Shown here: one piece after another, positions 1 through 5,834 of the stretch
Position numbering within the stretch: the first letter of the stretch is position 1
Layout: each line of letters begins with the position of its first letter
NCBI GenBank assembly: GCA_945874195.1
Contig: CAMCFW010000034.1
Coordinates: 1-11,053, forward strand
DNA from: Chryseobacterium gleum
GTDB lineage: Bacteria; Bacteroidota; Bacteroidia; UBA10329
DNA: 11,053 nucleotides
Direction of reading: 5' to 3'
The notes under the pieces: model-generated
What the model saw: the letters and a program-made list of their open reading frames with translations, nothing else
What the model was told of the DNA's origin: nothing
Database searches by the model: none
Translations under genes and position numbers: made by a program

Positions 1-54
1 AAAAAGTGGAAGTAATGTTCATAACCGAATCACTTCGGAGTCGATATTATCGAG

Positions 55-84
55 TTTGCCCCCCTTCATTTTTGGTTAATTTTG
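55..84 (+). promoter_or_regulatory. Candidate Bacteroidota promoter of the hydrolase-engB operon
   Basis: TTTG at 55-58 and TAATTTTG at 77-84 are separated by 18 bases. This matches the -33 (TTG/TTTG) and -7 (TAnnTTTG) elements known for the primary sigma factor of Bacteroides and Flavobacterium. The expected transcription start is near 88-91, which would leave a leader of about 12-15 bases before the GTG at 103. A 13-base perfect palindrome (41-53) ends one base before the -33 element and could be an operator. Confidence 0.6.
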
Positions 85-102
85 ACGGACAACGGAAAAC
101 AA

Positions 103-858
103 GTGCTTAAAAGGGAGTCTGGTCATAAGTATATTGAAGAAGGCAAGGGCCCAGTTTTACTTGTGCTCCACGGCCTGTTCGGTGCACTTAGCAATTTCCA
201 AGATGTGCTTGATGAGTTTTCGAAGGATTACACGGTAGTAATACCCATTATGCCCATATATGAGCTTGCGTTGTTAAAGACCAACGTCAAGGAGTTGGCC
301 TCTTACATTCATTCGTTCGTCAATTTTAAACGATACGAAGAGTTGTCATTGCTCGGTAATTCTCTAGGGGGTCACGTTTCGCTGGTTTACGCAGTGGAGC
401 ATCCTGAGAAGGTGAAGGCCTTGGTGTTGACCGGAAGTTCGGGTTTGTACGAGAACGCCTTTGGCGGTTCATTTCCGCGAAGGGAAGACAGAGAATACAT
501 TCGGAAAAAAGTAGAGACCACTTTTTATGACCCAGCAAATGCCACCGAAGAGCTGATCGAAGAGGTTTTTAGTATCATCAACGACAGAAATAAGCTTATT
601 CGGGTATTAGCCATTGCAAAATCGGCCATTCGTCACAACATGAAAGACGAGTTGCCGGACATCTTAGTTCCTACCTGTCTGATATGGGGACGGAATGATG
701 GTGTGACCCCGCCCGAAGTGGCAGAAGAATTCCATAACCTGATACCGAATTCAGAATTGTATTGGATTGATCATTGTGGCCATGCGCCCATGATGGAACA
801 TCCGGCAGAGTTCAATAAGATCTTGGCGCCTTGGCTCAAGAAACACGTGAATAACTGA
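103..858 (+). CDS. Alpha/beta-fold hydrolase, first gene of an operon with engB
   Basis: This is a single-domain alpha/beta hydrolase of 251 residues from the GTG at 103. The oxyanion-side HGLFG motif is near residues 23-27. The nucleophile elbow is GNSLGG with Ser87. The likely acid is Asp199 in the WGRNDGVTP segment, and the catalytic His is His227 in DHCGHAP. All three triad members are present, so it should be active, but the substrate cannot be read from the sequence. There is no signal peptide or membrane segment, so it is probably cytoplasmic. The frame stays open back to a TTG at 82 (258 residues), but that TTG is the end of the promoter -7 element, so I prefer GTG 103; no ATG lies near the N-terminus. 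Only 2 bases separate its stop from engB, so the two are cotranscribed. I recall close homologues beside engB in flavobacteria. Family assignment is secure; function is not. Confidence 0.9.
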   Translation: MLKRESGHKYIEEGKGPVLLVLHGLFGALSNFQDVLDEFSKDYTVVIPIMPIYELALLKTNVKELASYIHSFVNFKRYEELSLLGNSLGGHVSLVYAVEHPEKVKALVLTGSSGLYENAFGGSFPRREDREYIRKKVETTFYDPANATEELIEEVFSIINDRNKLIRVLAIAKSAIRHNMKDELPDILVPTCLIWGRNDGVTPPEVAEEFHNLIPNSELYWIDHCGHAPMMEHPAEFNKILAPWLKKHVNN

Positions 859-860
859 CC

Positions 861-1475
861 ATGCTCATAACCGAAGTCGAATTTGTGATGAGCAATTCGG
901 ATGTGAGTAAATGCCCAAAACCAGACCGTCCGGAGTTCGCATTCATTGGCCGGTCAAATGTGGGCAAGTCGTCTCTCATCAATATGCTTACCAATAGAAA
1001 GGACCTTGCAAAAACGAGTTCAACGCCTGGTAAGACCCAGCTTATCAACCACTATTCCATCAATTCGACATGGTATCTGGTTGACCTCCCAGGCTATGGT
1101 TATGCAAAGGTGCCAAAGTCGCACAAGGCCAAGTTTGAGAAGATGATCGCTGATTACATCTTGAATCGGACCAATCTGGTTTCTCTGTTTGTGCTGATAG
1201 ACATAAGGCACGATGCTCAGCAGATCGATCTGGAATTCATGGAGTGGCTAGGGGTTTCTGGAATTCCGTTTGCCATGGTATTCACCAAGCTCGATAAGTT
1301 GAAGCAAAGTGAAGTTCAGCCTAAGCTGAAACGATATCGTGAGCGCATGCTTCAAACTTGGGAGGAACTGCCGATCCATGTTCTTACATCAGCAGAAAAA
1401 TACCGTGGCAAGGATGAGCTTTTGGAGTACATCGATTCGCTGAACACCGACTTCAAACACAAGTTTGTAAAATAA
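861..1475 (+). CDS. engB: Ribosome biogenesis GTPase EngB (YihA/YsxC)
   Basis: This is an essential-type GTPase of the TrmE-Era-EngA-YihA-Septin superfamily that assists late assembly of the 50S ribosomal subunit in the cytoplasm. All G motifs are visible in its 204 residues: G1 GRSNVGKSS (30-38), the G2 region STPGKTQ (54-60) with its Thr, G3 DLPGYGYA (75-82), G4 TKLD (142-145) and G5 TSAEK (176-180). The length is normal for bacterial EngB, about 200 residues. The ATG at 861 is favoured over the internal Met at residue 10 because the opening residues (LITEVEFVMSNSDVSKCP) match the family N-terminus. It lies 2 bases after the hydrolase stop, so it is the second gene of that operon. Its TAA stop sits inside the A-rich flank of the downstream hairpin. 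No residues appear to be missing. Confidence 0.97.
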   Translation: MLITEVEFVMSNSDVSKCPKPDRPEFAFIGRSNVGKSSLINMLTNRKDLAKTSSTPGKTQLINHYSINSTWYLVDLPGYGYAKVPKSHKAKFEKMIADYILNRTNLVSLFVLIDIRHDAQQIDLEFMEWLGVSGIPFAMVFTKLDKLKQSEVQPKLKRYRERMLQTWEELPIHVLTSAEKYRGKDELLEYIDSLNTDFKHKFVK

Positions 1476-1503
1476 AAAAGGGTGCTGTTTTCGCAGCACC
1501 CTT
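1471..1503. terminator. Shared bidirectional terminator between engB and the T9SS cargo gene
   Basis: An 8-bp GC-rich stem (GGGTGCTG at 1480-1487 with CAGCACCC at 1494-1501) closes a 6-base loop. On the minus strand it is followed by a T-rich run (complement of the A-rich 1471-1479), giving a strong intrinsic terminator for the leftward gene ending at 1526. On the plus strand the 3' side is only CTTCATTATCATC, so termination of engB is probably weaker. The minus-strand T-tract covers the engB stop codon. Confidence 0.85.
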
Positions 1504-1525
1504 CATTATCATCATGCTTATCAGA

Positions 1526-3436
1526 TTACCTGATCAGCTGAAGCCATCCTGTTTCCTTGTAGTCGAAACTATCCAATTCATTATCAATGGCATTTCCCGA
1601 TAGCATTTCAGCTTTTGAAATGACGTAGAAGTAGGTTCCAGCCGAGGCAGGGACACCGGCAGCGGTTGTTCCGTCCCAAGAAATGAGAGGTGATGAGTTT
1701 TCGAATACCACATTTCCCCATCTGTTGTAAATCTCCAATTTGAATGGGCCCACACCGCTGGTTCGGATATCGAACACATCGTTCCAACCATCATTGTTCG
1801 GGGTGAAAACGTTCGGGACGATGAGTCCTTCCACAACGTTCACCGGAATGATCAATGTGTCGAGACACTCGAGTCCGCTGCGAACAATCAAAGTGATATC
1901 ATAGGTGCCGGTTTCGTAATATGAATGGAAGGGAAGCGAATCTGTGCTGGTCACTCCATCACCGAAATCCCAATACCATTCGCTGGTCAAGATACTCGAG
2001 TCGGCCATTTCCAATATGTCGTGAACGAAAATGCCACCAGGAAGGGTGGGGTCGGTCACCACAGTGAAATTCGCCACGGGAAGTGGCCAAACTTCAACCG
2101 TGAAATTTCTTGTCAACGATGTACAACCTCCGTTTATCGTATTTGGTACGGTCTCTATGACTTGAATATTGCCGAAAACGGCAGAAAGACTATCGTTGTC
2201 CCAAATCACGGTAATTGAATTTCCGGTCTGGTTGGTGACAGTGCCACCGGTCACAACGAAGTCGTAGATTGAGCCATTGTTTGGCATCTGGTATACACTC
2301 TCAACACTGGCACATAGAGCAGTATCTCCTGAAACCACAGGCGCTGATGGAACATTGAATCCCATGATGTATGCATCTTCTGGGATGGTCAGATATTCAT
2401 CCCAATCGTAGCGGATTACTTGATCCAGTCCGCCAAGTATGCTAGATGCGGTATTGCCCATGTTCTCCCAACGGTTATTTCCAAGGCTCCAGTTTGCCAT
2501 CGTGTTGTAGTCTGGATCATTTTCAGATGGGTTGGCGTAAAGGGCCACTTCGGCAGATATATTAGCTCCGCCTGGTTGATTGATGCGATGATACCACCAA
2601 GGGTTCAGGTAGCAGATCGTTGTGTCAACGTTTGCTATGAAAAGTCCATTTACATCCGGATTCCTGTTAACGAAACGAACTGAATAGAAATCGTCAGCGC
2701 TTGTAACAGGTTTGATAGTTACAGGTCGGTATCGCAAGAAGGAATTCGGGTCGGTCGGTGCGTCATAGCTGGAACCTACAGGGAAAAGATAATTTGTGTT
2801 TTGAGCTGTGGCTCTGGTCAAGTTCCCGTCATCAAGGCTGGAAACAAATCCGCAATCGTCACAAGCGGTGTTTCGCTGAATGGCACCTGTTGCATTATTG
2901 AATACCGTAAGCACATTGAAATCCGTTGCCCATTCAGCAGAGTTCAGGGTAAGCGTACCGGCGGCATCTATCTCGGTGTCAATGTTCTCCTGAATTCTTC
3001 GGATGTTGCCGACAAGATCAACGTCATGAAACGTGGTCACAGAGGTTCCTTCGATGGAATCGGTGGCCATGAAACGGACTTTTCCTGTTCCGGCATAGTA
3101 GGTTCCATTGTTATCCCAATCGCCATGAACCTCAAAAAGGCCATTGTTTCCTGGAATTTGAAGTGGGAATGAAAGGTCGCCTCCGCATTGGGCATTATTG
3201 GTGAAGTCTCCTAGGATTATGAATTTACCAAGGTTTACCAATATGCTGTCGTTGTTCAAAACACTACCGTCCACCCAAACAATCGCAGAATCGTTGATGC
3301 CGCCATTGATGTAGAACATTGCACCATTATTGACTATCAATGGATCCGGTTCGGCTTGGGCAAAAGCTTGACCAATTGTTCCGATTGAAATTGTGAGAAT
3401 CAGGAACAAGGGCACTATCGGGGTTGAAATTTTCAT
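1526..3436 (-). CDS. Secreted multidomain protein with PKD domains and a T9SS type B sorting domain
   Basis: This 636-residue protein is probably exported by the Sec system and then by the type 9 secretion system. A signal peptide covers residues 1-26 (basic start, hydrophobic core, AFA before QA). Residues 30-360 form a beta-rich region with no domain I recognise; it includes an N-terminal stretch rich in Asn and Gly and a CDDC pair at 192-195. Residues about 367-449 resemble an Ig/PKD-like repeat with Cys375 and Cys438. Residues 453-537 are a PKD domain with WDFGDG near 488-493. Residues 538-636 are the gliding-motility-associated C-terminal domain (type B sorting signal), with VPNVFTPNNDG, the IYNRWGNVVF segment and the final WLQLIR. 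In this family, type B cargo uses a PorP/SprF-type partner; none is encoded here. It has its own promoter and terminator, so it is monocistronic. Adhesin or surface structural roles are typical for such proteins, but the role here is inference. Confidence 0.9.
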   Translation of the reverse strand: MKISTPIVPLFLILTISIGTIGQAFAQAEPDPLIVNNGAMFYINGGINDSAIVWVDGSVLNNDSILVNLGKFIILGDFTNNAQCGGDLSFPLQIPGNNGLFEVHGDWDNNGTYYAGTGKVRFMATDSIEGTSVTTFHDVDLVGNIRRIQENIDTEIDAAGTLTLNSAEWATDFNVLTVFNNATGAIQRNTACDDCGFVSSLDDGNLTRATAQNTNYLFPVGSSYDAPTDPNSFLRYRPVTIKPVTSADDFYSVRFVNRNPDVNGLFIANVDTTICYLNPWWYHRINQPGGANISAEVALYANPSENDPDYNTMANWSLGNNRWENMGNTASSILGGLDQVIRYDWDEYLTIPEDAYIMGFNVPSAPVVSGDTALCASVESVYQMPNNGSIYDFVVTGGTVTNQTGNSITVIWDNDSLSAVFGNIQVIETVPNTINGGCTSLTRNFTVEVWPLPVANFTVVTDPTLPGGIFVHDILEMADSSILTSEWYWDFGDGVTSTDSLPFHSYYETGTYDITLIVRSGLECLDTLIIPVNVVEGLIVPNVFTPNNDGWNDVFDIRTSGVGPFKLEIYNRWGNVVFENSSPLISWDGTTAAGVPASAGTYFYVISKAEMLSGNAIDNELDSFDYKETGWLQLIR

Positions 3437-3478
3437 AGGAAAGCTAAAGTTTGGTCTATGCGGTTTTCTTTAAGCACA

Positions 3479-3510
3479 CAAATATAGACGCGCGAGAGCA
3501 AATGTTCAAA
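3479..3510 (-). promoter_or_regulatory. Candidate promoter of the T9SS cargo gene
   Basis: Read on the minus strand, TTTG (complement of 3507-3510) is followed after 20 bases by TATATTTG (complement of 3479-3486), a full match to the Bacteroidota -33/-7 consensus. Transcription should start near 3473, giving a leader of roughly 37 bases before the ATG at 3436. This is one of the two best promoter matches in the window. The rest of the 130-base gap (3437-3566) contains nothing else I can assign and no clear gldC terminator. Confidence 0.65.
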
Positions 3511-3566
3511 TAATTTAAATTGGTGATTTGACCACGAATTGTGTCTAAATCCACCAGCAGTGTTGC

Positions 3567-3893
3567 CTAGGCGAACATTTCTTTGGCAAAATGCTGTCCG
3601 AACTCGCGCATATCGGCCGCCATTCTGTCTTCGTTTGTGGCTCGCTGCAAGGTGTCGGCCATTGAAACGATGGTCTGGTGGAAGAACCGCTTCATCTCGT
3701 CAACTTTCATCTCTTTGGTCCAAAGGTCCATGCGTAATGTTTCCTCGCTGTCTGTATCATATACCGAGATCATGATGGCTTTCGAATCGAGGGTTTTTTC
3801 CATTCCTGCATCGGTGGCCAACCAATCGATCTTTTCCGGGATCTGATTCTCGTCAAGTGTCACGTTGAACGTGATCTGTGATGTTCTGCTCAT
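3567..3893 (-). CDS. gldC: Gliding motility protein GldC
   Basis: This is a small soluble protein of 108 residues with no signal peptide or membrane segment. The opening (TSQITFNVTLDENQIPEKIDW) matches the N-terminus I recall for flavobacterial GldC, and the length is as expected for the family. In Flavobacterium, GldC is a cytoplasmic helper of gliding whose loss impairs but does not abolish movement; its biochemical role is unknown. It starts one base after the gldB stop, so it is cotranscribed with gldB as the distal gene. The start ATG (3893-3891) is fixed by the homologous N-terminus. No intrinsic terminator is evident downstream, so the transcript may read into the promoter region of the next leftward gene. 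Confidence 0.9.
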   Translation of the reverse strand: MSRTSQITFNVTLDENQIPEKIDWLATDAGMEKTLDSKAIMISVYDTDSEETLRMDLWTKEMKVDEMKRFFHQTIVSMADTLQRATNEDRMAADMREFGQHFAKEMFA

Positions 3894-3894
3894 T

Positions 3895-4908
3895 TCAAAG
3901 TTTGGGTTTGTATCTGGACAGCGCCAGAATTTGCTGTGTGTTCTGATCGGTCATCAATTGTTGCAAGGTGACCTGGGGGTTTTCTTTCATGTATTTTCTC
4001 ACGATCTGCCAACCGACCCATTGGCCTAACCGACCAGGCGAATCCTTGGGAATTCCTGCTACGAACGGGGCCTGGTTGACCCATTTGTTGATGACCATGT
4101 ATTCGGTGGTATAGAGCAATTTCTGGTCAACCATGTGGCTCCATACCCGGGCTTCGTAGGTTTCGCACCATTTCATGGCATCGGGGCTGAAACTGATCTT
4201 AACAGAGTCTTCATGATCGCGCAGAACAGCATCAAGGACATAAAGCAGTTTGCCTTCAAAAACGATGTAGTCGAGCAACGTATTCCGCTTCAGGTCGGTT
4301 TCGTATGTCGATTGTAACCAGCCTTTCATTGCCTGCGGCACCACCTGTTCAGGTTTCATGTTCATGTACATGTATTGTGGAAGGCCAACAGCCGGGTAAA
4401 CCTCATAATCGGCACCAAGGAACATGTCGAGACTGATGTTCAAAGTGGTGGGGGTAGCCACGATGGCATAATTCAGGGCGGAAACGCTGAAGACGATCTC
4501 GGGAATTGTGCTGTCTGGGAAGTGATATTTGTAATAACGGAAGGCCTCGGTAAGTTCGCTTTCTATTTCAGTCAGGTCTGGATAAACCAATTGGGCCTGC
4601 TGATAGAGTGTTTTCATGGCCTCGTCCGTAATGAACTGTGCAACAGCATATTTGAACGATTCAGATCTTGGGTCGCCTATGCGAATCACGCCCTCACAAT
4701 AATCCACCAGAAATTCACCGTATTTCTCATTCAGGGCTTCAGTTTCTGTACTTCCGGCAGCCGGATTCAAACTGAAAAGATCTTGGTCGAGCCGTTTGAA
4801 AGTGAGCTGTACCTCGGTGTTCGAAACATCAACGTCCAAAGGGTCCGACTTACAGCCCCACAACATCAATAAAGGCACGCATACGATAAGTGGTGTAGAA
4901 AACCTCAT
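3895..4908 (-). CDS. gldB: Gliding motility lipoprotein GldB
   Basis: This is a 337-residue lipoprotein. The signal sequence ends in the lipobox LWGC with Cys19, so the mature protein is lipid-anchored in the cell envelope. I chose the ATG at 4908 because it places a short, hydrophobic lipoprotein signal at the N-terminus; the frame is open back to 4977, but that would add 23 hydrophilic residues before the signal. GldB-like features include the TLLDYIVFEGKLLY segment and the C-terminal SPGRLGQWVGWQIVRKYM segment. In Flavobacterium johnsoniae GldB is required for gliding and is a component of the gliding/T9SS apparatus. No HEXXH metalloprotease motif is present. gldC follows after one base. 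The gene is divergent from the outer-membrane barrel gene, with only 49 bases between the two starts. Confidence 0.88.
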   Translation of the reverse strand: MRFSTPLIVCVPLLMLWGCKSDPLDVDVSNTEVQLTFKRLDQDLFSLNPAAGSTETEALNEKYGEFLVDYCEGVIRIGDPRSESFKYAVAQFITDEAMKTLYQQAQLVYPDLTEIESELTEAFRYYKYHFPDSTIPEIVFSVSALNYAIVATPTTLNISLDMFLGADYEVYPAVGLPQYMYMNMKPEQVVPQAMKGWLQSTYETDLKRNTLLDYIVFEGKLLYVLDAVLRDHEDSVKISFSPDAMKWCETYEARVWSHMVDQKLLYTTEYMVINKWVNQAPFVAGIPKDSPGRLGQWVGWQIVRKYMKENPQVTLQQLMTDQNTQQILALSRYKPKL

Positions 4909-4923
4909 GCCCGAATATTCGTG

Positions 4924-4931
4924 TAATTTTG
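4924..4931 (+). promoter_or_regulatory. Candidate -7 element for the outer-membrane barrel gene
   Basis: TAATTTTG matches TAnnTTTG exactly. It lies 26 bases upstream of the ATG at 4958, predicting a start near 4936 and a leader of about 20 bases. I see no convincing TTTG at the -33 position, so the call rests on one element and its location. Confidence 0.4.
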
Positions 4932-4950
4932 CGCCCGAAATTGAAGCGGA

Positions 4951-4958
4951 CAAACTTA
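4951..4958 (-). promoter_or_regulatory. gldB: Candidate -7 element for gldB-gldC
   Basis: The minus strand reads TAAGTTTG here, an exact TAnnTTTG match, 42 bases upstream of the gldB ATG. Predicted initiation is near 4945. Its last base pair overlaps the A of the divergent barrel gene's ATG. No clear -33 element is visible inside the barrel gene, so confidence is modest. Confidence 0.35.
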
Positions 4959-5779
4959 TGAAAAACCTACTTCTCACTCTGATGATCCTTACCTCGATAA
5001 CCGAAGGTTTTGCACAGGATCAGAAAGTTGGCCCCAATACGCGCAAAAAGTTCAAGATCGGTTTCAATCTTTCGCCCACAGTCGACTTTTTTCAGCCTAA
5101 CACGGACGGTGTGAAATCGGACGCTGTGAAAATGAAATTCGGCTACGGAATGATGGCCGAGTACGCATTCACAAACAATTATGCGTTAGCGTTCGGTTTG
5201 GAACATAAGATGGCCGGTGCCGCGCTCGATTTCACAGGTGCCGATGTTCGATACATTGCCAAAGATGATACCGCTGAATTCAAGCTTCGAACTAGAACAT
5301 ATCGAAATGATTATGTGAACATACCGATAACCCTAAAGCTGATGACCAATCAGATCGGCTACTTCACTTACTTCGGTCAGTTCGGGGTTGATGTGTCTAT
5401 TTTGGCCTCTTCAAAGACCAAGGACGAACGACAGGCGCTTCAATCGTATTCGCTTGATTCGGTCGGTGCGCCTACCGAAGTTTTTGGCGACATCAGCAAA
5501 GGAGATTTTCAAGGTCGTTATGCCCAGCAAACCTTTGCCAACGTGAAATTGAGGATAGGAGCAGGGTTTGAATGGAATTTCTCCGGAAACACATCGTTGG
5601 TGGTCAGCGTGTCGTACCACAACGGTTTCATTGACCTGATGAAAGACCCAAAAGACAGCCAAGTAAATGAAAGCGAAGGTCTTTTTAAGCACGATGGGGC
5701 CGATTACTCCAGGAGAGTTCCGTTCGAATTGAATGCCAACCTTCACCATGTGGCATTGAATGTTGGAATTCTATTCTGA
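4958..5779 (+). CDS. Outer-membrane beta-barrel protein, PorT-like family
   Basis: The 273-residue protein begins with a Sec signal peptide (MKNLLLTLMILTSI..., cleavage expected after GFA at residue 19) and continues with alternating aromatic/hydrophobic strands typical of small outer-membrane barrels. The VNIPITLKL strand around the middle and the last strand ending VALNVGILF with a terminal Phe are characteristic of the outer-membrane beta-barrel (PorT-like) families. The frame extends upstream to 4796, but the added residues lie antisense to gldB and precede the signal peptide, so the ATG at 4958 is the start. It is divergent from gldB and ends in a strong terminator, so it is probably monocistronic. 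The family is broad; PorT/SprT itself is a T9SS component, but I cannot show orthology. A role with GldB or T9SS is suggested only by position. Confidence 0.82.
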   Translation: MKNLLLTLMILTSITEGFAQDQKVGPNTRKKFKIGFNLSPTVDFFQPNTDGVKSDAVKMKFGYGMMAEYAFTNNYALAFGLEHKMAGAALDFTGADVRYIAKDDTAEFKLRTRTYRNDYVNIPITLKLMTNQIGYFTYFGQFGVDVSILASSKTKDERQALQSYSLDSVGAPTEVFGDISKGDFQGRYAQQTFANVKLRIGAGFEWNFSGNTSLVVSVSYHNGFIDLMKDPKDSQVNESEGLFKHDGADYSRRVPFELNANLHHVALNVGILF

Positions 5780-5795
5780 GCTGGTCTTCAACGAA

Positions 5796-5803
5796 TAACT
5801 TTG
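5796..5803 (+). promoter_or_regulatory. nadE: Candidate -7 element of the nadE promoter, overlapping a terminator
   Basis: TAACTTTG matches TAnnTTTG exactly; its last G is the first base of the terminator stem that follows. Initiation would fall near 5807-5810, leaving a leader of roughly 25-28 bases before the nadE ATG. The -33 region would lie at the end of the barrel gene, where only a weak TTCTG (5774-5778) is seen, spaced 17 bases. Confidence 0.45.
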
Positions 5804-5831
5804 CCGAGGCCACAGGCTTCGGCTTTTTTTT
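5803..5831 (+). terminator. Intrinsic terminator of the barrel gene
   Basis: GCCGAGGCC (5803-5811) pairs with GGCTTCGGC (5815-5823) as nine pairs including one G-U, with a 3-base ACA loop, followed by eight T residues (5824-5831). It is a textbook rho-independent terminator, 23 bases after the barrel stop and only 3 bases before the nadE start codon. Confidence 0.9.
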
Positions 5832-5834
5832 ATC

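Noticed and set aside
1..22. A possible leftward start codon (20-22) with seven codons running off the window edge
   Set aside because: Too short to judge, and no TAnnTTTG is seen on the minus strand behind it.
15..29. A 15-base stretch matching the start of engB (861-875) with one mismatch
   Set aside because: The similarity does not continue on either side, so I take it as chance rather than a duplicated engB start.
1520..1534. A 5-bp stem with 5-base loop over the stop codon of the T9SS cargo gene
   Set aside because: Short and AT-rich, and the much stronger terminator hairpin lies just beyond it.
2801..3172. A 123-codon rightward open frame inside the T9SS cargo gene
   Set aside because: Antisense shadow; the leftward protein across this stretch is continuous and plausible.
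4375..4872. A 165-codon rightward open frame inside gldB
   Set aside because: Antisense to gldB, no family features, and no promoter or neighbour supporting it.
4796..4957. N-terminal extension of the barrel protein
   Set aside because: These 54 codons precede a clear signal peptide and overlap gldB on the other strand; the ATG at 4958 is the sensible start.
4909..4977. N-terminal extension of GldB by 23 codons
   Set aside because: It would place polar residues before the lipoprotein signal and would overlap the divergent gene and the candidate promoters.
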